Of a DNA stretch of 64,000 bases, positions 9,556-21,154 are shown one piece after another. Within the stretch, counting starts at the first letter, position 1. Every line of letters begins with the position of its first letter. Below the pieces are notes generated by a model. It was not told where the DNA came from, searched no databases, and was given only the letters and a program-made list of their open reading frames with translations. The stretch lies in contig JAJAGP010003161.1 of the NCBI GenBank assembly GCA_025084515.1, positions 1 through 64,000 on the forward strand. The letters are read 5' to 3'. This DNA comes from Ancistrus triradiatus. Its lineage: Eukaryota; Chordata; Actinopteri; Siluriformes; Loricariidae. Position numbers and translations under genes: made by a program.

Positions 9556-10300
9556 AGGAACCGCCTCGGAAACAAACATCAAGCTTTGCAACCTGGTCAT
9601 AACACCAAATCAGAAACATTAACAAGGAACATTTAGCAAGTCAAATCAGAACAGCACTGAGCACAACAGCAATTAATTTAAACTCAAGACACACTAACAA
9701 TAAGAGAACAAACTTGTTAAAAAATACATTAACATTTGCATAACAGAACAATCATTATAAACTCTGGAGATTCAGAGAATTAAGAGAACAAACATGTTAA
9801 TCAGAAAACAGATCATTAATATTGGATCACAGTACAATTAAACAAGTCACAGATTAAAAATCAAGAGAACAAACGTTAAACAATCAGGAAACAGAACATG
9901 CTTATTTACAGCAGTAAGCACAACAGAACATCCATTACTCATTCACAGACCAAGTAATAGAGAACACATTAAAGGATTTGCAGCACTCAGCACAGAACAT
10001 CACATGTTAACATTAAAATTCTTCACTGAATTGAGTTAAGAGGATAAGTCAGCAAACAGAACAAGCAACAAATTTCCAGCACTGAGCACAGAACATGAAT
10101 TTAAACTCAGACAATTTAAAACATTTACAGACCAAGACTTAAGAACATGTGTTCTTTAACTCACCCACTCAGACTGAGCTGTTAAAGGAGAACCAGCTGG
10201 TGCAGCCTACAACATTGTAAAAACAAACCAGAGCACACTAACCAAACAAAAATAATTTCAGCTTTACAAACTGTTAGTAGATATGTACCTCATGCTAGTA

Positions 10301-11976
10301 CAACCCCTGGCAAAAAGTATGGAATCACAGTCTTGGATGAGCATACCATTCAGACATTTCATTCTGTAAAACAAATACAGATCAAAAACATGATACAATA
10401 ATAAGGTCATTCCAAAGTGCAACTTGTTGGCTTTCAAGAACACTCCAAAGAAATGAAAAGAAAACATTGTGGAAGTCAGTGAATGTTACTTTTATTGACC
10501 AAGCACAGGGAAAAAAATATGGAATCACTCAATTCTGAGGAAAAAAGTATGGAATCATGAAAAACAGATAAACAAAAGACCATTCAAAATACATCACTAG
10601 TATTTAGTTGCACCACCTTTGGCTTTTATAACGGCTTTCAGTCTCTGAGGCATGGACTTGATAAGTGACAAACAGTATTATGCATCAATCTGGTGCCAAC
10701 TCTCTTTGATAGCAGTTGCCAGATCAGCTTTGCAGGTTGGAGCCTTCTTGTGAACCATTTTTTACAATTTCCACCACAGGTTTTCAATTGGGTTGAGATC
10801 TGGACTATTTGCAGGCCATGACATCGGCTGAATGTGTCTTTCTCCAAGGAATGCCTTCACTGTTTTTGTCCTATGGCACGATGCATTGTCATCTTGGAAA
10901 ATTATTTCATCACCTCCAAACAGCTGTTCAACTGAAGGGATGAGAAAACTGTCCAAAATCTCAATGTAAACTTGTGCATCGATAGAAGAATTAACCACAG
11001 TCATCTCCCCAGTGCCTTTGCCTGACATGCAGCCCCATATCATCATATTTCTTCAGGCAGGCCTCTTCATAAATCTCACTGGAACAGCACCAAAAAAAAG
11101 TTCCAGCATCATCACCTTGTCCAATGCAGATTCTTGACTTATCACTGAAGATAACGTTCATCCAGTCATCCACAGTCCATGATTGCCTCTAGTTAGCCCA
11201 TTGCAGTCTTGTTCTTTTATATTTAGGTGTAAATGATGGTTTTCTTTTAGCTTTCCTGTATTGACATCCCATTTCCTTTAGGCGATTTCTAACGGTTCGG
11301 TCACATACATTGGCTCCAGCTTCCTCCCATTTATGCTTCATCTGTGTAGTTGTACTTTTTCGGTTTTCAAGACAAATGGCCTTAAGTTGTTTGTCTTGAC
11401 GCTTTGATGTCTTTCTTGGTCTACCAGTACGCTTGCTTTAACAACCATTTCCATTGCTGTTGTAGTTGGTCCATACTTGGATTACAGATGACTGGAAAAG
11501 CCCACAGCTTTAGTACCATGGTGAAGGGTTACCTCTTCAAGAAGTTTCACAATCCTCTCTTTTTTCAAGAGACATTTCTCTTGTTGGAGCCATGGTTCTT
11601 GCCACTCCACTTCGTCCAGCAGCCCTCCAAGGTGTCATGACTGCAGGTGTTTTTAACTGCAGACTAACAAGCAGATCTACTCTGAGGCAGGTGTCCATTT
11701 AGGGAAAGGAAATTGACTGGGTGTGTCCTTATTTTCTACCTCCAATTTGAGTGATTCCATATTTTTTTCCCTGTGCTTGGTCAATAAAAGTAACATTCAC
11801 TGACTTCCACAATGTTTTCTCTTCATTTCTTTGAGTGTTCCTGAAAGCCAACAAGTTGCACTTTGGAATACATTATTATTGTATCATGTTTTTGATCCAA
11901 GTTTGTTTTACAGAATGAAATGTCTGAATGAGTGCTCATCCAAGACTGGTGATTCCATACTGTTTGCCAGGGGTTG
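10301..11976 (-). mobile_element. Tc1/mariner element with DR/IR ends, inactive
   Basis: Inverted ends caacccctggcaaaaagtat (10301) and gtttgccaggggttg (ending 11976) are bounded by TA on both sides. Inside each end is a second copy of the tatggaatcac motif, the DR/IR arrangement of fish Tc1 elements. The interior is a broken transposase on the minus strand. Confidence 0.92.
10640..11640 (-). pseudogene. Tc1-like transposase, frame-shifted
   Basis: Minus-strand fragments in different frames together cover the transposase. 10762-11046 holds the catalytic core, including a W-G-C-M segment, the D-N-A-S-C-H stretch with the second catalytic Asp, and the S-P-D-L-N-P-I-E-N-L-W block carrying the final acidic residue. 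10991-11173 holds the segment before it, and 10638-10847 the C-terminus. The N-terminal DNA-binding part (about 11200-11640) is only recognisable in pieces. At least two frameshifts and missing segments make it non-functional. Confidence 0.85.
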
Positions 11977-12050
11977 TACAAATAGCCTACAGCCCAAAAA
12001 CACCATCCATCTAAAACCGTCACCACCCACATGTGGTAAAGACCACTTAC

Positions 12051-12123
12051 CTGTTCTGAGCTCACCTTCATGCCGAACAAAGGAAACCACTTAATCCTTA
12101 CATCAGATCTGTCCATAAAGAAC
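12051..12123 (-). CDS. Exon-like block of 73 bases
   Basis: Minus strand: ctctccctgacag acceptor, one base plus 24 codons, then donor CAG|GTAAGT, which is close to the ideal 5' splice site. The reading is F-F-M-D-R-S-D-V-R-I-K-W-F-P-L-F-G-M-K and onward. The acceptor phase does not match the exon at 12703-12842 as I bounded it, so an exon is missing between them or that boundary is wrong. The family is unknown. Confidence 0.4.
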
Positions 12124-12439
12124 CTGTCAGGGAGAGAACCAAGAGTGAGAACTGAGAACAGAGGCACAACCTGGACTTAGATGCAGGATGAGAGGTATTA
12201 CCACTCAGTCAAACATTTAGGAGGTACAACACTGTTCTAAAGTCAGCACGAGATACATCACCAAGAACATAACTTGTGGAAGTGTCACTAACATGGTCGT
12301 AGTGTCAATTATTAACAACATTCAAGAGCAAGCACAATGACACCAGCTTCATATCGCCCAGAAACATTCATAAGAGTGTGATGCCCAACAGTGTGGATGC
12401 TTGTGTTTAGATTTCAGAGATATTTCTGGCAAGACATTT

Positions 12440-12680
12440 TCATTAAGCTTTATACTGGAGACAAACAGCAGAGTCAGACACAGCAAAAACCAAACAGCAA
12501 TCTGGGAGACACAGCAAAATCAAATACCAGGAAACAGACAAATCAAACAGCAGCAAACAGACGGCAAAATCAAGTGCAACATCAAACAGTAAAACCAAAT
12601 GCAACAGCAGAACCAGACGTAAACAGCAGCAAACTCAAAACGGCAAACTCAGACTCAACAGCAAATCCAAAACTCCCTGA
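12440..12680. repeat. Degenerate CAGCAAA-type tandem repeat
   Basis: Variants of cagcaaac, cagcaaaatcaa and caacatcaaacag recur about every 15-25 bases. The 100-codon plus-strand frame here is Gln/Asn/Thr rich and is explained by the repeat. Confidence 0.6.
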
Positions 12681-12702
12681 GAAGCAGCATTAATTTTTTT
12701 AC

Positions 12703-12842
12703 ATACTGGGGCAGAAGTGAGCACTGTGCCAAATCCACTTGGTTTTCTGTAAGGTCTAATGACCGATTCACAGAAACACTGAAGCACAAAAATGCAAGAA
12801 AACCACTGCACAGAGCCATGCAGCCTACCATAGTAAACAAGC
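12703..12842 (-). CDS. Exon-like block encoding a hydrophobic segment
   Basis: Minus strand: acceptor tttttctccacag at 12843-12844, then an open frame that joins in phase with the 30-base exon at 12922-12951. It codes for about 23 hydrophobic residues (including G-C-M-A-L-C-S-G-F-L-A-F-L) and then a polar part with an N-R-S glycosylation sequon. This would fit a type II membrane protein or a signal anchor. The donor at 12702-12701 (TAT|GTAAAA) is weak and the frame stays open beyond it. Confidence 0.35.
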
Positions 12843-12921
12843 CTGTGGAGAAAAAAATAAATATGAAAACAGATACTATAAACTATCATTTCATAATATG
12901 CATTTTTATTAACTCACTTAC

Positions 12922-12951
12922 AGGTGGACTTGGGGTGTGCATACATTGTGC
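12922..12951 (-). CDS. 30-base exon with candidate start codon
   Basis: Minus strand: tttttactgtag acceptor, ATG at 12946-12944, eight codons (M-Y-A-H-P-K-S-T) and one base, then the strong donor CCT|GTAAGT. It joins the next exon in phase 1. The start is chosen because it is the first ATG after the promoter-proximal non-coding exon. Confidence 0.4.
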
Positions 12952-13024
12952 CTACAGTAAAAAGAGGACAAAGAGTTAACATTCAAGTCAACTTTTCAAT
13001 AGTACTTTTAAACAGAGCATTGCC

Positions 13025-13110
13025 TCAAAGAAGCTTTACAACTGTCTACACTCGCCTGTAATTGGGCAAGCCAGGGTGACTGCGGAAAGGAAAAACTCCC
13101 TAAATGTTAC
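13025..13110. repeat. Fragment of a dispersed fish repeat
   Basis: tcaaagaagctttacaac and aaggaaaaactccctaaatg match the better copy at 44.33-44.53 kb in order and orientation. Confidence 0.55.
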
Positions 13111-14097
13111 ATACTTACACTCCCCAAATCGGAGTGCATGTGTGTATATACACACACAGAGAAAGAGAGAGAATAACACTATCCGTGTACGTAATGGTGT
13201 TATATTTCCATTTTTTATTCTGTGTATACATCAAAATAATTTAACAATCTTTACCAAACCTCAAACCTTTTAGTATTTGGAAACAAGGCCTACGTAGGGG
13301 AGAGTGGGGACAGCTGTAACAGCATTTTGTCCAGTTTCTCAGAAACTGACTATTAGAAAGTCTATTTTAATACAGTAAAACCACATCTGTCAGCTACCCA
13401 GCCACATTGCTGTAACGTGTACATATGATAGTTACAATTTACACTTGAACAGACAGTCAAATGTTGCAACTGACCCCATAACATGGGACAGTTGCACGCA
13501 TCCTGGTCTAAAGTACAAGTCTAACCAAAAGCCTGTGCAACTACATGTTTCAATCTAGACTTAATTGGGAGTGTCTGAACCCCTGAAGTGGGGTGGTTCA
13601 TAGCTGGGACGCCATATGAAAATGCCTTGCCCTGCTGTTTAATGTTAATTCTAGGAACTTAAAAGTCCCGCACCTGCTGAAATAAAAATTATATATACAG
13701 AAAAACCATACCTGCTGCCTTGCCCTGAAAGTCCAATTAAAAGCATTTACCTTTCACAGGTGGTTCAACTCAAGCAGCTTGGTGCATTCCAGACCCAGAC
13801 CCCGTCTCACACCAACGGTTATATTAAAGAAAAAAAAGAAAGAGCCACGTTAAACCAGAACAGCAACTACTAACAGGACTTAAATTTTAAAATGGGCTAC
13901 AAATGATTCAAATAGCCTAATCTGCGGTAAGCCTACTCAAACCAAACCTAGCACCGCTAACCGGAGAAACTCTCAAACCTGGTCGTGGAATTAAATTAAA
14001 ACTTTCAGCTCCCGTGAAGAAGATAATTTAAGTAACAAATAAGACCTCCAGGAGAAAGAACAAACAAACCAAACCAACCAACTTTACCAGCAGTACA

Positions 14098-14170
14098 CAC
14101 GTTTGAACCGCAGAACCACTGCCGCAAATGACTGTAGAACCTGCAGCCACTCCTAAGACAAACGAACTAA
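14098..14170 (-). other. Candidate 5' untranslated exon
   Basis: It lies between the predicted start site (about 30 bases past the TATA-like box) and the donor CTG|GTAAAG at 14097-14096. Confidence 0.35.
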
Positions 14171-14190
14171 AGGAATCGGGCTCTCCACCC

Positions 14191-14220
14191 ACCAGTTATA
14201 CACCCTACGTCACTAATTAA
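14191..14220 (-). promoter_or_regulatory. TATA-like promoter with CRE-like TGACGTAG
   Basis: Minus strand: agtgacgtagggtgtataac. The TATAAC lies at about 14200-14195, and a TGACGT core, the binding site of CREB/ATF factors, lies just upstream at about 14212. Confidence 0.35.
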
Positions 14221-17200
14221 TTGGGAATCACGTGTAACAAGAGTTTAACAAGACTCCGAGAATCGACTCGCAGCCTGTTAAATACAAGCTTCAAAATAGA
14301 GTCGGATTCGAAGAATCGACTCGCAGCTATAGTGTGCAGTGTTACTGCCTGCAGCTGGAGAATCCGCTTATGTATGAATTCAGATTTAATTTTACTGCGC
14401 TCAACTCCTGAATAAAACAGTTTCAGTACAGCATTGTTACATTTGTAAGCTTTATGAGTTTATAAGTGTATTATGTAGCCATTGTTTGATGCCTTTGTTC
14501 GTCTAGAAGCAAACGGTAAATGTATTAACGCGGACCCTCGGGAGAAATGAGTTGACATTGGGGATGAGAGAATGGAATTATGATCCCAATATAGCGCACT
14601 TCCTGTGGAATAGATGGTGATTTGTACTTTTTGTTTTTCAGATAGTTGTGCGCTCAAAATCTGAAGGAAATGCTCTGGGAAATGCCTCCCTCTAGTGGAC
14701 ATATTTATAAACTGCGCATGTCGTAAAACAGCTTTATTTATTCTCCGTTTGTGTTTGGACTGAATAATTTGTGACCATAAAAGTCCGAATCGTATTACTG
14801 AGCGGATTAGAATAAAGCTAGTCTGTGTATATTGTAAATAAAACATATCGAATACAATGTATAAGACTTGGACTTGGGTGTTTATGCAGATTTCTAATAC
14901 ATGACTGAAAAGAAAACACAAGCCAGATCGGTCGTGTGTTTAAATCCTTTGCGAAATACATAACATAAAGCAATAACTACTAAATATTGGCTGGGGACTA
15001 TACGTGACGTGTCTCAGGGGTACAGGTGGAGGTGCTACATAGTGGCTTTCTGTGTAATGGATGCAGGTTGGAGTATCGATCAGAGACCAATAAATACACC
15101 ATTATATAACCGTAATATACCGAAAATATAACTACAATGTGTCCAATATATAGCTACAATGTTGCCTATCCAAAATAAACCAACAATACACCAGTAATAG
15201 AATTTATAGATAATATACCTAAACATATTCAAAATATACTCTATGCATATAAACACAATAACACTATACAGTATATGCTATATATGTACTTACGTTAATT
15301 ATATTCAAATCGCGTTATGGACCTGACCTGTATTTCGCTCATTCACTCAGGTGTAGCGGGGTGTACATTCTCCACAAGGGGGAGCTACGGTCACTCTAGT
15401 ATTTCGGAGTGGTTCTGATTATTAATGATTTAGCTTTAGATGCTTATGAAAAAATATGTGAAACATGTATGCCTTTACATAATGAAATGACAGATTATTT
15501 AATAAAAACTATTCCATGTGATCAACGGCCATTCAAGGACTTTCTGTTGGAGCCCTTGAACTTTTGAAGATGCATCTGCTCATGTGCCCTACTCTTGTTT
15601 GTTATATGAGGGTCTTCTGTGATCGCCTGTTGCTAATGTGGCCTGATACCCGGCCTCCATGCTGTCATTTTCATGGTGAAAGTTTGTCACAGATCCTGCT
15701 TCGGCATCTTCATGGGGTTTGAGGCAGGACTTTGCCTAGGCCATTTTGCCTCTGCCTCTTTCATGCGTGAATTACTGAAACCTCAATCACAGTTTGTTCC
15801 CAAACATTTTCAAACTGCCTGTACATGACCACTCAGGCGGACACAGCATGCATTAGAGTTCAAAGCTCCAGAGGAATAGAACAGCTGGTTGCTTAAACAT
15901 GAACAAAGTAGAATTTGACATTTAACGCTTTAAAACCAGTACAGCACAGTATATCACCACCATGTACTAATATCAAACTGTAGCTGTTGTAATGTCACCT
16001 GGAATACATCGAAGTCCAGTTTATTGTTCACACATGCTTCATCATGATTTACTATTTCACGGGCTTTGGCTATGCCTCCAAACTGGTCCGAGCCAGGACG
16101 ACACTGATCAGGGAAGAAGTCAGTAGCAACTCACAACTCTTCATGGTGGGAACAATTTCATGAGCTTTATACAAAGCGGTACACAAAAGCAGGGTGGCGA
16201 GAAAGAAGTCTGAAAAAGTGCCACAGCGAATCTCAGTTTCGCTCCTGATGCTGTGTGGCGACGTTTTTTATGGCCAGACCTCACCAAGATAGATTTTTTA
16301 GAACCCTATCTGCTGTGAAGCATGGCTGTGGGCACGGTTTTCTTTAGCGGGAAATAAAGACGATGTTTCAGAGTGTACAGACAACGGATGCTGCCCCGCA
16401 GCCAGCAGCCCCCTGTAAGACAGCTAGGGATGGGCAGGTGATGCACCTTAATTTAAGCAAAACAGCAACTCCAAACACAATGAAAAACACAATGAAAACG
16501 CAGTAGCTTGAGGATTTTCAGAGCCCTGACCTAAAGCAGAAAACCTGTGGATGGAGTTGGAGAGAGAGACGGTGATGGCCACAGAATTTGACTGAACTTA
16601 ACAGTTCTGCAAGGAAGATCAGGTAAAACAAATCCACACTCTAGGTGCGAAAAGCTGGTAGAGACATATTGTAACAGACTGATGCCTGTAATTATAACAT
16701 TATATTTTGAATTGGTTTCATGCTAAACCCAAAGGGGTTTGGTGGTTTTCTGTAGGAACTGTAGGAACCTCACTCTCTCCTTTCTCCAGTTAGGTTTGTG
16801 TTTGTGTTTGTATTGTGCACGCGTTCTGTGTGAATGATTACACCAGCCCCGCTGCCATCAATCTGCATTAACTATTAAACCCTCCTGGCTCTGGGTTTTA
16901 CTGCACTTTGCTTATACATGACGTATTAATGCAGAGCAATTATATAAGACAGTAGGAGGGCACCCTTAATTAGAGAGGCACACGCTTCCTGGTCAAACTT
17001 TAACACGCGCTCACTATCTCTACGGAGTATCTTTCGGGACTCAGATAGGAGCCCATCACATGCTACATCGTGCAGCAGCAGTCGAGCGAACGAGGAATCC
17101 AAATGTACAAGATCCTTTACTGAAATGTATTGGCGGATATTACGTGTCATCAGATTTCCACACCGATAACTGGATGCAAACGCAGAAACCTCTGAACTCC

Positions 17201-17500
17201 TGCATTATTGTAGAGAATTGAATTAGAGATATTGTCGGTCGGGAGCACTGGTGCTTGTGCCATCACAAACCGAGACACCTAGATCCAGATCAGGATCAAC
17301 AAACTGGAAGGCAGGACCCAGGTGACTGATACTAGCCAGAAAACCTCAGCATTAGGGAGCAGTGTTGTCTCTTTAACATTCAGTCTGCCTGTGGTCATGT
17401 TTCCAAAGGTATCCATAGTCTGATTTCTGAGTTCCTGTGAGTTTTTGAGGCTGGGTCTGGGTAGAGCATTAATGCTTCAACTTAAATTTTTTTGAAAACC
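14221..17500. other. Intergenic region without recognisable genes
   Basis: Open frames here (for example 14460-14921, minus) are AT-rich and lack any family features. 15.6-15.8 kb contains gaggcaggactttgcctaggc, which resembles a piece of a fish Tc1-type MITE. 15.36-15.41 kb is a short CpG-containing segment. I see nothing else. Confidence 0.5.
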
Positions 17501-17544
17501 TTCAGAATTGATAGGTATTTGCCATGTTCCCACCATCATCCCAC

Positions 17545-17800
17545 AGACATAAGGTCCTGGGTTTGATTCCAATTGGACTGTCCTTTGTCATTTCTATGTG
17601 GAGTCTCCATGTCTTCCTCGTGTCCACTTGGGCTTCCTCCGGATGCTCCGATTTCCTCCCACAGTCCAAAGACATGTGTGTTAGGCTAACTGGAGTTTCT
17701 AAAGTGCCCTTAGTGTGTGAGTGCGATAGATTGGCACCTTGTCTAGGGTGTCGCTGTCCCATGACCCTGACCAGGAGTAAGTGGATAAGAAAATGAATGA
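17545..17800 (+). mobile_element. tRNA-derived SINE, common fish family
   Basis: It contains gggtttgattcc (B-box-like), gtggagtctccatgtcttcc, tcctcccacagtccaaagac, a gtctagggtgtcgctg block and a tail of gtggataagaaaatgaatga. Other copies are at 23.65, 28.85, 30.67 (minus) and 34.4 kb. Confidence 0.8.
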
Positions 17801-18016
17801 TTTTGCCATTATCACAGAGATCATGTTGTGATGATGCTGAATGCTCGGTTTTCCCTGTCTTCAAGTGCCTCCGCAAATGATCAATGGGTTAAGGTCAGGT
17901 GACTGTGGAGGAAGATCCATCACAGTCAGCACTCCTTAACCTTTTTTGATCTTCGAGTAGTTGTTTCAAAGCTTTGAGGTCCCAACAATCATTTCACTAA
18001 TGATCTCAGCCTCCAT

Positions 18017-18017
<1 letters not shown>

Positions 18018-18056
<39 letters not shown>
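18018..18056. repeat. (TG)n microsatellite
   Basis: This is a pure TG run; a shorter one lies at 18179-18200. 18.06-18.95 kb is otherwise featureless to me. Confidence 0.95.
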
Positions 18057-18059
<3 letters not shown>

Positions 18060-18959
18060 AGAATCCTGTGATTTCAAATCCATGCAGTGTTGCATCAGAA
18101 GTTATAACTGAATAAGCTTAAAGTGTGTGAGAAAGACATGACAAAGTGATGCCACAATGACTGAAAGCCAAACTTTGCGTGTGTGTGTGTGTGTTTGTGT
18201 GCGCCCATGTTTACATTACACTGTGGGGACCCGATGTCTGCACAAGGATAGAAAGACCTGACATTTTGTACCTTTTGCGGACATTTTGCTGGCCCCCACA
18301 GAGAAAACAGATTTTTTTTTTTTACAGACTCTGCAACTTTCTTTTCGAAAACAAAAAGACTCAAAATATTTGCTTTAGGTTACTGAGGTTAAGGTTAGGG
18401 TTAGGTGTAGAATGAATTACCTACAGTAATCATTATGTCAGTGGAAAGTCCCCACCAGAGACGAGCATATGTCTCCCATTCCAACAGAACAATAGGAGTA
18501 TATGAGTACATTTTATAAAGGTATATACTTGCTTTTATTTATTTAGATACAGTATCTTTCTGTCTTACTACAGATCTATAAGTATTGACTAGCCTACACA
18601 TGTGGGGCGGTGGATGGTCGTGGGGGAAGACTGGAGTGTTAATGTTACACCCTTCCTATTTTACTCAGTAAACCAGGGACTGTTTTTACTTTTCGATTGT
18701 AATGCTAAAAGCAGTGAGTCGAGGGAACGCTTAGATTACACAGTCACAGGACACACTCTACAGGCTTGTGGCGGGCCGTTGTGTAACAGGTTATAGGTCA
18801 TGAAGTAGACCCCCCATTTGCAGCCAGCGATAGAACATCTAATTATATATTCCTGCTTATTATCTGGTCACGGATGCGTGCTGCGAACGGTGTTTAAAAT
18901 AAAGAGGTGGCAACGCGAGAGGTCGCCGAGGATCGAGGATTACATTTCAGCTCTGTCGT

Positions 18960-19640
18960 CTACCTAATGACCTCTTTACGACCTAAAACCTAGTAGGGAT
19001 TGCCTCCCAGACCCAGACGTCTCTTGCTCGTGTATCGCTGCAACCTGCTCTCGTTCTCTCCCTCCAATCTGGTGGGCATCTGCAGGGGGATTAACCGTGT
19101 CATTAAGGACAGACCACCTCGCCCCGGCTCCACCGTGGCTAGCTTCCGTGCACCAACTTTCCCTGCCATCCCGGGCTCCCATGGGGGAGAAGTGGGTAGG
19201 ACCAGGCTGGGCCAGGGACAGGCGGAAGGGTTGAAGCATCTCATTTTAGTCGTCCCAAGAGGAATGCGGCCCATCTCAGACCAACGGGGCAGTACGGGAG
19301 GGAGGCTCCCCCGAGACCAGGAAACCCCCCCCTTCTTTTGTCTTGCAGGGGCGCGGGAAAAAGCGGAGAAGCCAAGGAGGGAAAAAGCAGCGAAAGGAGG
19401 GAGCGAGTGGGACAGGTGTGGAGGAAAAATGACAGGTTAGGGTTTACATCAGGGTGGGAAGAAGTATCGATGAAGACAGGCGTCCTGTGTAGCTTAGTAA
19501 AGTGGATGTATTTCGACGGAATAGCAGCAGGGACGCTTTTAAAGGCAAAACAAGGGTCCAGCAGGAGTAGCAAAGTATTTGGCGCCACTTTTTACCAGCC
19601 AGTGGTTACTGTCCTGTCTGGATGTTTTAACAAAACAACT
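18960..19640. other. GC-rich intergenic segment downstream of gmnc
   Basis: Overlapping open frames occur on both strands (19000-19440 plus, 19241-19588 minus). They reflect low stop density in GC-rich purine/pyrimidine-skewed sequence. No conserved motif is seen. Confidence 0.4.
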
Positions 19641-19662
19641 GCAAGACGTTGTGCAATTAGTG

Positions 19663-19668
19663 TTTATT
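19663..19668 (-). terminator. gmnc: gmnc polyadenylation signal (predicted)
   Basis: tttatt on the plus strand gives AATAAA on the minus strand about 235 bases beyond the gmnc stop codon. Confidence 0.45.
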
Positions 19669-19900
19669 AGTCGTTAAATCCTAACATAAATCAACAGAAC
19701 AATCAAATCCCTTTATAAACTCTTTGGCAAGTCAATGACGCCAGTGCGTCTTATATTAAGGTCAGTTAATCTTAGGCTTATGGGGTTTTAAGTTATGCAG
19801 TTCCTTGTCTCAATCTATATCCCATAAAACCCAAGCCAAAACAAAGAGAAAACCAATAAAACACTGTCCCGTCACGTCCCCAGCACCCGGGGTGTTCGTT

Positions 19901-20643
19901 TTAAGAACACTGCCTGGGCACCCAGGTGAAATTCCATCCACCTTGTGAATCTCTGCGCGTGAAAGCCTGTCCTTGCGGGAAAGTGTGCGTCTTCACGCTG
20001 CTCTGCGGACTGAGCGACATGCTGAAGGCCAGGTCCGTCCTGCGCGCTGCCTGCGGCGCACAGAACAGGGCGTCTCTGTCCCCCGGTGGACTGGCGGAGC
20101 CGTGATAGCGCTGCCCCGACCGCGCGGCGTATGAGTGCTGAGGAGTCGAAGCTGCCGTCGGGGGGCTGAAATGCCCGATAGCTGGTAGAGAGCTCACCAG
20201 TGAGCCCGCAGACGTGACCGTGTACAGAGGCGAAGGGTCTAGGGTCAGATACTCTGTGCTCTGGCTGAAGCTGCTCGACGAGTCTCTGGCGCAGCTGTAC
20301 CCACAGTGGTTGTCGGAATAAGGACTGCAGTCCATCCCCGGGCTGAAAGTGTCAGAGCTTGGCACCGGGGAGCTGAAGGAAGCGGTGTGGTCTGTCGTGG
20401 GGCTGCTGAAGCTGCTGTCTAGGTTGATGGTGTCCTCGTCCTGCAATCCCAGAGTTCCATGGAATCCAGGAGTCGAGAGTGGCGTGGCAGCCACCTCCTC
20501 AGCCGAGCAGAGGAACTACCGAGAGAGGTTCCTGCACGTTCCGCTTGCCCCCTGCCATCCTGGAGCAGGCGTGCTCACATTGAGGTAATCTCTTCTTCCT
20601 CGGTTAGAAATCGCTTCCTGTATCTCTGAGCAGACAGAAGCCT
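19901..20643 (-). pseudogene. gmnc: gmnc exon 5, disrupted in its first third
   Basis: Acceptor cctcacgcag at 20644-20645. The first frame reads R-L-L-S-A-Q and stops at TGA 20577-20575. The conserved R-N-L-S-R and F-L-C-S motif region lies in another frame with TAG between its halves. From 20511 to TAA at 19903-19901 the frame is open for about 200 codons and contains L-G-L-Q-D-E-D-T-I and K-T-H-T-F-P-Q-G-Q-A-F. A rescuing intron is unlikely: the possible donor at 20578 (AAT|GTGAGC) has no acceptor at a sensible distance in a fitting phase. Confidence 0.8.
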
Positions 20644-21123
20644 CTGCGTGAGGGAGGCAGAGTGAGCGCGAGATCACCAAACTACAAGCAAAGCTGCGGA
20701 GATGCTGGCGAATAAACGTAACCTACCTTCGACTTTTCTTCCAGAGACTTCACGTAGGACGAGTTCAGGAACTCTTTGAGTTTATTATTCTCCTCCTGGA
20801 GTCTTGCCAGTTCTTCCTCTTTCTGCAGCAGCGTGTCCTGGAGCTGTGAACGCACAAGGCATTTAATGTTAGCATTCACCCGCTAACCGCAACGTCTGCT
20901 ATTCGGTGACAGCAGCGTCTCGCGACCGACCTGCTTGTTCCGATGGAGTTGCGGAGACAGTTGGTCGGACCAGGTGGGATCATGCAGGGTGCTATATGCC
21001 GAAACGTGATGTGAGTCTAAAAAACGGACAGAGAGGGTGTGGTGTTTTTAATTGTACTAAAACATAGGCACATATATAAAAACTCACAACATTCACTACA
21101 AGCTCTAAACTATATGCATTTTG

Positions 21124-21154
<31 letters not shown>

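Larger units (their letters stand above)
4227..14170 (-). other. Candidate spliced transcription unit of unknown identity
   Basis: Read on the minus strand, this stretch starts with a TATA-like promoter (about 14.2 kb). It continues with a non-coding exon ending in a good donor (14098), a 30-base exon with an ATG (12922-12951), a hydrophobic exon (12842 downward), a 73-base exon (12051-12123), two homologous exons (9438-about 9555 and 7783-7899), and an array of six duplicated exon-like blocks (4.44-6.46 kb). A minus-strand AATAAA lies near 4227-4232. Each block has plausible AG/GT boundaries, but I could not chain all phases, so intermediate exons are missing or the RNA is non-coding. I recognise no protein family. 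Transposons fill the gaps between blocks. Confidence 0.4.

Noticed and set aside
14460..14921. 153-codon minus-strand open frame
   Set aside because: AT-rich composition, no recognisable domain, no splice signals, no conservation argument.
19000..19588. Overlapping open frames of 115 and 146 codons on opposite strands
   Set aside because: Low stop density in GC-rich sequence explains both; no motif supports either.
20497..20578. Small intron in gmnc exon 5 that would remove the stops
   Set aside because: A donor (AAT|GTGAGC) exists, but acceptors 63 or 81 bases away give the wrong phase, and the removed part includes residues conserved in the family.
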